Origin: Bolinopsis microptera
Lineage: Eukaryota > Ctenophora > Tentaculata > Lobata > Bolinopsidae
Assembly (NCBI RefSeq): GCF_026151205.1
Contig: NC_087077.1
Span: forward strand, 10,097,983-10,161,982
Length of the DNA stretch: 64,000 nucleotides
Direction: 5' to 3'
Below the pieces are notes generated by a model. The model made no database searches and was not told the DNA's origin. It worked only from the letters and a program-made list of their open reading frames with translations. Positions within the stretch are counted from its first letter, which is position 1, and each line of letters starts with the position of its first letter. A program made the position numbers and the translations under genes. Positions 57,401 through 64,000 of the stretch are shown here, in pieces.

Positions 57401-60090
57401 CTGCTTCTGGCCACGTAACTGCTATTGCGTTAAAAGTCCTGGAGAACTTCGACCTTGCATCCTTTGGTTATGGTACTTTGAAAGCATGGAATCATATACT
57501 AGAAGCAATGAGGTCAGATTAGTTAGGATTGTATTATTTATTATTGGTTATCAACAGGCGTATTATTTTTGGTGACTTAATTCTTTTGAGGGTTTTTCAG
57601 TTTGTTCTCATTCATTTGCTTGTCGATCTCTTCCCTTAGATATGTTTCTTTAGAACAAATATACAGTGTATGTTGGAAATATTATTATATGAACTGTCCA
57701 TGTCTTAGATCTGGGTACGCTATGAGAGGCTTAATGGGTGATCCACTCTTTTCGCAAAAGACTAAAGAAGTCGTAGCTATGGTTAAATCGTGAGTTGGTG
57801 ACATGGATTTTCGAATGATAACTAAATTGAGGTCAGATTTTTTTTCAGTATTATTCCTTCCATTTGATTAAGTCACGTTTTAATGACAAAATATTTATGC
57901 TCATAAATTATAAAATATCCTATAATCCTAGTGGTGCGTACGAAAAAGAGCTGATAAAGCACTTCAAGGACACAATTGCAGATGGACTAATAAAGCCCCA
58001 CACAGACTACAACGACTACCTAACACATATCTACCACTTCCGTGACAATACCCACACTACTCACGTGTCTGTACTCGGTCCTGGGGGGGAGGCGGTGTCT
58101 TGCACCTCGTGAGTTATAACTCAGTAACACGCTTGTAGTCACTAGTCACTAGTCACTAGTCACTAGTCACTAGTCACTAGTCACTAGTCACTAGTCACTA
58201 GTCACTAGTCACTAGTCACTAGTCACTAGTCACTAGTCACTAGTCAGCTTATATCGCACTTCTTTTAGGTTCACATTACAAACAAACAACAGTAGATCTC
58301 TATATTCTATTTATGCTATAAGAATTTGTGTCAGCTTTTACATTTTACCGATTGGGATAAATTTTCGATGTGAAAATTTTCATTGTGATGCAGTTTGCGG
58401 AGTAAATCGTCCTACATGCAATATATATACTGTAAAATTGGTCATTTTTAACCGTGATCAGTATTCTTTTCACAGAACTGTTAATCTTCTGTTTGGATCA
58501 TGTGTTATGACTGAGGACGGTATTGTTTTGAACGATGAGATGGACGATTTCTCAACCCCAGGCTTTAAAAACAACTTTGGGTTTGACCCCTCTCCGGTTA
58601 GTCTAGCATGGAAATTTCTTTGAAAACTTCATTAATTCTGAAATCTGATTTGATCCACTATTCAAGAAAACAACGCTCACAAAACGGTTTATGATCAATT
58701 AGTTTTACTTAATCACTATACTGAGCCCTTCATTTCACCCTCGAGAAGAAAAACCTCAGTGATTCGGCAGACTCCTAAGTCTTGAAAAATCTGATCGAAC
58801 TTGAATTCCTCGGTAGTTTTGTTTGGTTCTGGCGAATATTCTTTCTAGATGGGTTTAAATCAAAAATTGCTGTTACATGCTGTTAATATAATGGTAAACA
58901 AAGTCCTACTATTATGCAGTATTCAATGTAAAGTGTCACGTGTGACATATTAAAGTGTCACGTGTGACATGTTAACTGTTACAGGAGAACTATATTGAGC
59001 CCGGTAAAAGACCCATGTCCTCTTCCTGTCCTACTATTACATTCGGCAGTAACGGGGTAAGTAGGTCCTATATTTAGTTATTTTTATTACTTATTATCAA
59101 TATAGGTTACATCAATATAGGTTACATCAATATAGGTTACATCAATATAGGTTACATCAATATAGGTTACATCAATATAGGTTACATCAATATAGGTTAC
59201 ATCAATATAGGTTACATCAATATAGGTTACATCATAAACTTACTCTATTTGATAAATTTCTATCTGATTAATAGTTGGTTGTGGTTTCGGGAGCTGGGGA
59301 ATTTACAGAAAACACACGTCTTTTATACATTATTAGTGTGTAAAATGATAGAACTCTCAAGTCCAGCTATATTTTATATAATATATTTACTGTGATAATT
59401 AGTATGTTCATATTTAGATAATGTGTAAACCCTGTGTTTATTGTTCCGGCCTACGTTATCATAGGTCTTAAGACTTAATAGGTCTTGGGACACTTGCCAT
59501 AACGTCGTTATGGCAAGTGTCCCAAGACCTATTAAGTCAACATGTAGGAATTTAGATTTGAGCTATTGGTATGATTTTAGTAGTAGGCTGTAGGCCATCG
59601 AGATTTCCTATTTCTGAGAAATCTCTTGTCACGTCCAATATAGGAAGTTGATTGAACATAAACTGAGAATTTTTAATCCATACCTAGAAACTGATTTATT
59701 TCATGAATTCTTTTAAAAGAAACATTACATTTCTGTGTAATGTAACGAACATATTCCTTACAGCTATACTATGGAGATCTGACGAAACTATATATATACA
59801 TAGAATAGGAAGCTTTTTTGTAAACTGCACAATATTAATGACGGGGACCGTGTATGTATCGCATCGTGGATTCGTACTTCTGTGAGGTCCAGCTCATCAC
59901 TTGTACATTTCAGGAAGCTAACTTTGTGACGGGGGCTGCTGGTGGTTCAAGGATAATTTCAGGTAAGATTTGTTTTAAATTCTCTGTTCATCAAGAATTT
60001 ATGATATGTAGTTGGTTGTTGTGTTCTGCAGCACATGCAGAGATAGTGTTTGTATGGAACGCGCTTTTACCGAATGAAATTTATAAGTAG
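54471..60090 (+). CDS. Gamma-glutamyltransferase, 15 exons, type II membrane enzyme
   Basis: Exons: 54471-54506, 55357-55404, 55619-55724, 55830-56007, 56216-56333, 56452-56593, 56737-56852, 56979-57092, 57289-57512, 57709-57789, 57932-58108, 58476-58596, 58985-59056, 59914-59962 and 60032-60090, with consistent phases (546 aa). It cleaves the gamma-glutamyl bond of glutathione at the cell surface. A 28-residue cytosolic tail and an RRFSKIRKK anchor precede one transmembrane helix (YVLAVSALVGCVLMLTAGGF). The large-subunit region has NGIGGGGFML and INFREKAP. The autocleavage and nucleophile Thr lies in DNTHTTHVSVLG (ACT at about 58056), followed by VLNDEMDDFS, PGKRPMSSSCPT and GAAGGSRIIS. The last exon adds only 20 residues where the family usually has about 80. 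An acceptor-like TTTCTAG lies directly before the ATG, so an upstream UTR exon or trans-splicing is possible. Confidence 0.92.
54507..55356. other. GGT intron 1 containing an unassigned repeat-like segment
   Basis: The segment 54580-55190 begins AGAGGCGGCTATTGAGGGCG and ends CGAGCCGCCTCTGAGTACAA. AGAGGCGGCT at the left is the inverse of AGCCGCCTCT at the right, flanked by CAAGCAG and TACAAGGCAG. It is probably a roughly 600-bp inserted element with short inverted ends and a poly-C tract (55112-55125). Confidence 0.5.
58136..58246. repeat. 7-bp tandem repeat TAGTCAC, about 16 units
   Basis: Nearly uniform ACTAGTC units in the GGT intron 58109-58475, 28 bp after the donor. Confidence 0.95.
58927..58976. 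repeat. Tandem pair of AGTGTCACGTGTGACAT palindromes
   Basis: GTGTCACGTGTGACAT occurs twice in 45 bp just before the acceptor at 58984. Each copy is an imperfect palindrome around CACGTG. Confidence 0.8.
59096..59230. repeat. 15-bp tandem repeat, exactly 9 units
   Basis: Nine identical units of ATCAATATAGGTTAC in the GGT intron 59057-59913. Each contains GGT but no GTAAG-type donor. Confidence 0.97.
59472..59538. repeat. Perfect 33-bp-arm palindrome with a 1-base centre
   Basis: GACTTAATAGGTCTTGGGAC...CATAACG (59472-59504) is exactly reversed at 59506-59538 around a single T, inside a GGT intron. Confidence 0.95.
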
Positions 60091-61261
60091 AAACTTTGAA
60101 ATCGTTATACGTACAAACTTATACCTTCGTGCGCCACAGTGGAAAATATGGGCCATTTCGCAGATTTTAGTCGCGCACAATAATCGTACGTTAATCGTGC
60201 AGTTTGACGATAATCGACGATAATCGTCTGCTGCGCGCAATTATTATACATCCCGACGATTAACGTCGATATTCGCACGATAATCGTTTCTCGCCTCTCT
60301 ATCGTACGATAAATGTCAGAATGACGAGAAACGTCCAATTATTGCTTGCCCATCGAGGATAAAACTCCTAGTATGCTATATGCATGCTTATTAATATATT
60401 ATTTGCATGGTGGTTGTGATTTGAGTATGATCAGGAACTCATGTAGAATGCGTGCACATATCAAATAAGTTAATATATCTTAACAGCTACATGGTTCACC
60501 CAAGTCTGTCATCTAAGTAGGTTCTAAAACTAGGTTTTGGGAGGAACCGGTCTCTTTACCATTATTTAGTATTTGATGCCTCATCAATGGGTCAGAATTA
60601 AGCTGACTTGCTTGCATCTCAGTTTCAAATACCTGGAAGTCACTTAAAACAATGCATCGAGCTGTAAGGAGCGTTATTCTCCATGTTTGCTGAATAAACG
60701 AGTTTCATTGAAACTATTTTCACTATTCAGTCGTTTTGAATCCATTTTTGACCGGAAAACTCGTAATTATGCTTGACAACTGCACGTTAATCGGTTTTAA
60801 GAGCTTCAATACGGTTTCGTACAGGTCTAGCATTGTGTTAATCGCACACTCTTGACACGTAATCAAAATTTTAAAAGCTTCGCGCGGCGATAAAAACGCG
60901 CGTGCGCGAATCTTGTTGCAGTCGCTGCTTACAAAAACTTTTTAGTAGAATAATGAATAGGCAGCGTTTTCCGAAAGATGTGTTTCAAATATCATAATAG
61001 TGTCCGCTCATGACTTTTGCCGTGATTTAAGTTTAAGGAGATATTTCCTGGTGGCTATTTCACATTTCTTAGTCACTCTTTCCTCTTCGTTGCGAATGTG
61101 ATCTGAAAATTGTCGCTGTTAAGATTCTACTGTATAGTGACTGTCTAGCATGAAAATTGAAAGGGGGAAAGAGATTATTTGTACACTTTAAACGTGATTA
61201 ATGCTAATAACGAGTTGAATTAAACTTCTGTCTCCAAATGAGTTGATCAAACTGTCTTAAA
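60091..61261. other. Stretch between two convergent genes, with a motif cluster
   Basis: 60170-60320 holds many near-palindromic CGATAATCG/CGATTAACG/CGTACG words. AATAAA at 60693-60698 could end the GGT transcript. No further GGT exon was recognised up to 61261. Confidence 0.4.
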
Positions 61262-63259
61262 TTAGCTGATTTTCGTACTAGTCAGGTGTTCATGTCGCTT
61301 GAAAAGGGAATGACAGCTCTCTCCTCCTTGCTCGTTAAATGAGCCCGATAACATCCCCCACAGTATGATCTGGTCGACAAAGTGATCCTCGAGCATGTGG
61401 ATCTAGTTAAATTGAAAGGTTGTTAAGAAAACGATGCTGGAGAATTACTTTCATGTGGTCTTTGTGTATCTCACACATTGGGCATGGATAAGTCCCGTTG
61501 CTGCCCATTCCTAACACAGCCCACAGTGCTTTGGTGTCTGCACACAACATCAGCTTAACATCAGCTCCACAGAATGACAGGGTTTTTAGCTGTATTAACT
61601 CCCGATTTACCACCTGTGGTGTCAACCTTACATTTGTGTGTCATCAGGTCTATACTTATATGACGTTGGGGTTATAATTTCACGAAAGGAAGATCAAATT
61701 TTACATTTTATAAAGAAATATACCTTGAAAATCACGTCCATGTTTCGCTGATGGTCAGGAGCCTCTGTGTACACAAACATAGCGTGGGCATAGGAGCTGT
61801 TGCAATTAGGTTGATTTAGGACATTGATAGCAACTTTTGTCGACTTTATGTCTGCATCGATAAAAATTTTCGTGTAAATCTTTTTATCGCTCCCGATTTG
61901 TAACTGTCCTGCAACATTAATTGCCGATTTTGGTCAGCTGATAAAAACTTAATTCATAAACAAGACAGCCTCTATCCTAATGTTGCTACTATGACGAACA
62001 GAAATAGAGAAAACTTAATCACCTGTATTCTTCAACGTTACAAGTGTTTTTGTCAGCAATTCTTGGCCATCGCAGTAGGCCACTGGTGTTCTCCGTGCCA
62101 GAATATCGCCGCTTTTGGTCTCGTTCTTGTCATGAGCCGCCGCTTTGTGCGACAGAGACACCATTGCACTCATGTAACTCACCTTAGGATGTTCAATGTG
62201 AATTGAGAATTTAACTGACTTTTAGTGATGACAGACTGTATTAGATTTAAGTGCTAAATTTATCGCGATATCAGCAAGTAGTGTATGTGACTAAGATCAG
62301 AACTTACAGTATAAGACTCTTCAACTGCTTTTATCTCTTTCTCTGATTCTAATTTGATATCAAATTTCTTCAGCATAGGTCGCAGATTGTTACGAACATT
62401 AGATGTCCCCGTGTTCGCTGGAAAGTTTGTCAATATGAGAATCTGCCTTACTCATGATATGTTAGTTCGGTATTCATATCTATGTTTTATATCAACAGTT
62501 AGAATTTAAACTCAGGCACTCACACTCTGCTTTGAACATGGCAACATGAAGAGCGTCAATTGGTTCTATACTCTTTACTCCAGTAGAGGCACTGATGTAT
62601 TGACGTTCTTCTTTTGATAACGAATTTATCTGAGCTGTTCTAATTCGTTTCGTTACCATATCGATCTCATGTTCGGGACATTTCGAACAACTTGATTCAG
62701 CCTGCAAACAGTGCATCCATTATTTATTTCACCACCATCACCATTTCTGGTTGATCAATAAGCAATCTGGTCTGCACATTATTACAGATTAAAAATAACC
62801 TGATAACACTATTTAGGATAGATACCTGGCTCTCTACGATATCCTTGAACACTTTAGCGTGTTTCCTCTTCGTGCTGTCTGCAGGTGTAGCTATATTTTT
62901 CTGAGGCTTGATTATCGAAGTAATCACTAGGGGTTTACCCGGTAAACCTTTCACTTCGACGATTGTTCCTTGTGAGAAACTCTTCTCCAGCATTTTCCTG
63001 TTGTGTTAAATGGATGAATTATCTGCTCAACTTACTGCCATGGAGTTTATTTTAAACTTTGTTTGACTTATCTCTGTGACGATTTACTAATGCTAAATTA
63101 CCTCAATGCATAGTGGAACAATTTGTCATCTGGTGTCGAATGCTCGAGAAAATCTGTCAGCAAAGTTTTCTTTGAATGTCCATACTCGACCAGATGCTCC
63201 TTTATGGTACGTTCAGTTCTTTTCTCACCATTGCAGACAACGCAAGGGCACTGTTTCAT
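61262..63259 (-). CDS. Eight-exon gene, DDE-transposase-like or domesticated (411 aa)
   Basis: Exons in order: 63259-63102, 62997-62826, 62701-62524, 62417-62308, 62182-62023, 61908-61724, 61613-61449 and 61369-61262, with every junction phase-consistent. The N-terminus MKQCPCVVCNGEKRTERTIK plus EHLVEYGH looks like a CxxC...H zinc-binding module. The C-terminal half contains KIYTKIFIDADIKSTKVAIN, FVYTEAPDHQRNMDVIF, then LMLCADTKALWAVLGMGSNG and TYPCPMCEIHKD, and ends GGESCHSLFKRHEH. The order Asp...Asp-x(about 15-20)-CxxC...Glu-SxH recalls DDE enzymes with a CxxC insert (RAG1/Transib-like) and multicopy predicted proteins of cnidarians. Function is inferred only by pattern. The start could lie further upstream: an acceptor-like TATTTTAG precedes the ATG by 7 bp. 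Confidence 0.7.
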
Positions 63260-64000
63260 GATACGATCTAAAATATGAATTTTACTTGAATTTGATTACT
63301 GTGCCTCTAAGTTTCATGCAACAAGAGTTAAGTAACTTCCGAAGACAAATGAAAATACTTTTTTTGGAATCATTCGCTAGTGTACGATAATTACAGAAAT
63401 ACATCAATACACCACCCACCCCAAGCCGCGTGGAGGCTGATAGACCGTTTGGGGCTTTGACAGATAAATACATTGCAGTTCAGGGAAATTATATTTTAAT
63501 ATGTTGTACAATTCAGTTCTGATTATCAATGAGCGTGAAAACTGCCTGCAAGTTCTGGGTATTTATCTGTCACTTTTTACATTACACTATACATTAAATA
63601 CATTACACATTAGATACATTATGGTCATTGTAAAGTTTGCTTTGCCCATTTTGCTAACTTTTTGATTTAAATTTTTGAGCAGGTTGATAAAGAGCAATTT
63701 AATCCTTTCTGATATCATTTTCATCTGAAGATTCCGAATTTTCTGAATTCTTTGGAATGAAGTTTCTATCTCATGTGGAGCAAAAGTTATGACCTGCTTT
63801 TCGATGTGGAGCAAAAAAGTGTGGAGCTCCCCAATAAAATCTATGCTTTTTGACTATTTTGATCGCCATTTAACAAATAGATCCTGGACGTTAATTGCAA
63901 AATATTTTCACTGCCAAATCATAAAATTCCAAATGGGTGAAATATTAACAATGCTAGCTCACTAAATAGCTCAACCGGTCAAATTGTACCAATTTTGGCA
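63260..64000. other. Stretch upstream of the transposase-like gene
   Basis: No supported exon. A minus-strand ORF (63814-63587) begins MLHIEKQVITFAPHEIETSF and could contain an upstream exon, but no clean donor was found. CATTACACTATACATTAAATA-type short repeats occur near 63580-63620. Confidence 0.35.

Overview
The window is nuclear DNA of a multicellular animal. Its genes are split by many short GT-AG introns, it is AT-rich, and it carries an RTE-type LINE, a tRNA-derived SINE, several inverted-repeat DNA elements and many minisatellites. The host genes (a membrane-anchored arylsulfatase, a gamma-glutamyltransferase and a multi-exon protein resembling multicopy predicted proteins of cnidarians) suggest an invertebrate, perhaps an early-branching marine one. 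The phylum cannot be fixed by reading alone. All exon boundaries were read by eye from splice consensus, phase continuity and protein motifs; none is backed by transcripts.

Layout: 1-3105 is a 45-bp satellite of 69 units with higher-order structure. 4159-5563 (-) is the 3' part of an acidic, Ser-rich protein gene with a frame break. 7543-9244 is a foldback transposon with an 8-bp target duplication, about 0.45-kb inverted ends made partly of an 11-bp GC-rich minisatellite, and one intact 186-codon gene with its own TATA box. From 11.5 to 37.9 kb (+) lies what looks like one large transcription unit. Five or six short exons each start with ATG and end in a phase-1 donor (11486, 13614, 16925, 18018, perhaps 20150, and 31817). 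They precede one phase-1 exon coding a transmembrane helix (33112-33200) and eleven further exons coding a complete sulfatase ending at 37935. A second phase-1 transmembrane exon at 29257-29363 ends in a stop codon. Within this span sit an RTE LINE (20.4-23.6 kb, -) and a 1.35-kb palindrome flanked by TTAA (24200-25546).

38894-39807 (-) is a complete two-exon gene for a basic protein. 39.8-54.4 kb is mostly repeats: a decayed LINE reverse transcriptase, small inverted-repeat elements, interleaved palindromes, a dispersed GC-rich repeat family and a tRNA-derived SINE, with two probable exons of an Smr-domain gene. 54471-60090 (+) is a 15-exon gamma-glutamyltransferase gene with an unusually short C-terminal end. 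61262-63259 (-) is an 8-exon gene, phase-consistent throughout (411 aa), with an N-terminal Cys cluster and an Asp...CxxC block like that of transposase-related proteins.

The two enzyme genes are both type II membrane proteins (short cytosolic tail, one helix, large lumenal or extracellular catalytic domain). The most original observation is the array of interchangeable tail exons, plus a competing stop-containing transmembrane exon, upstream of one sulfatase body. Second is a 58-bp minisatellite that copies that sulfatase's active-site codons together with the 5' splice site.
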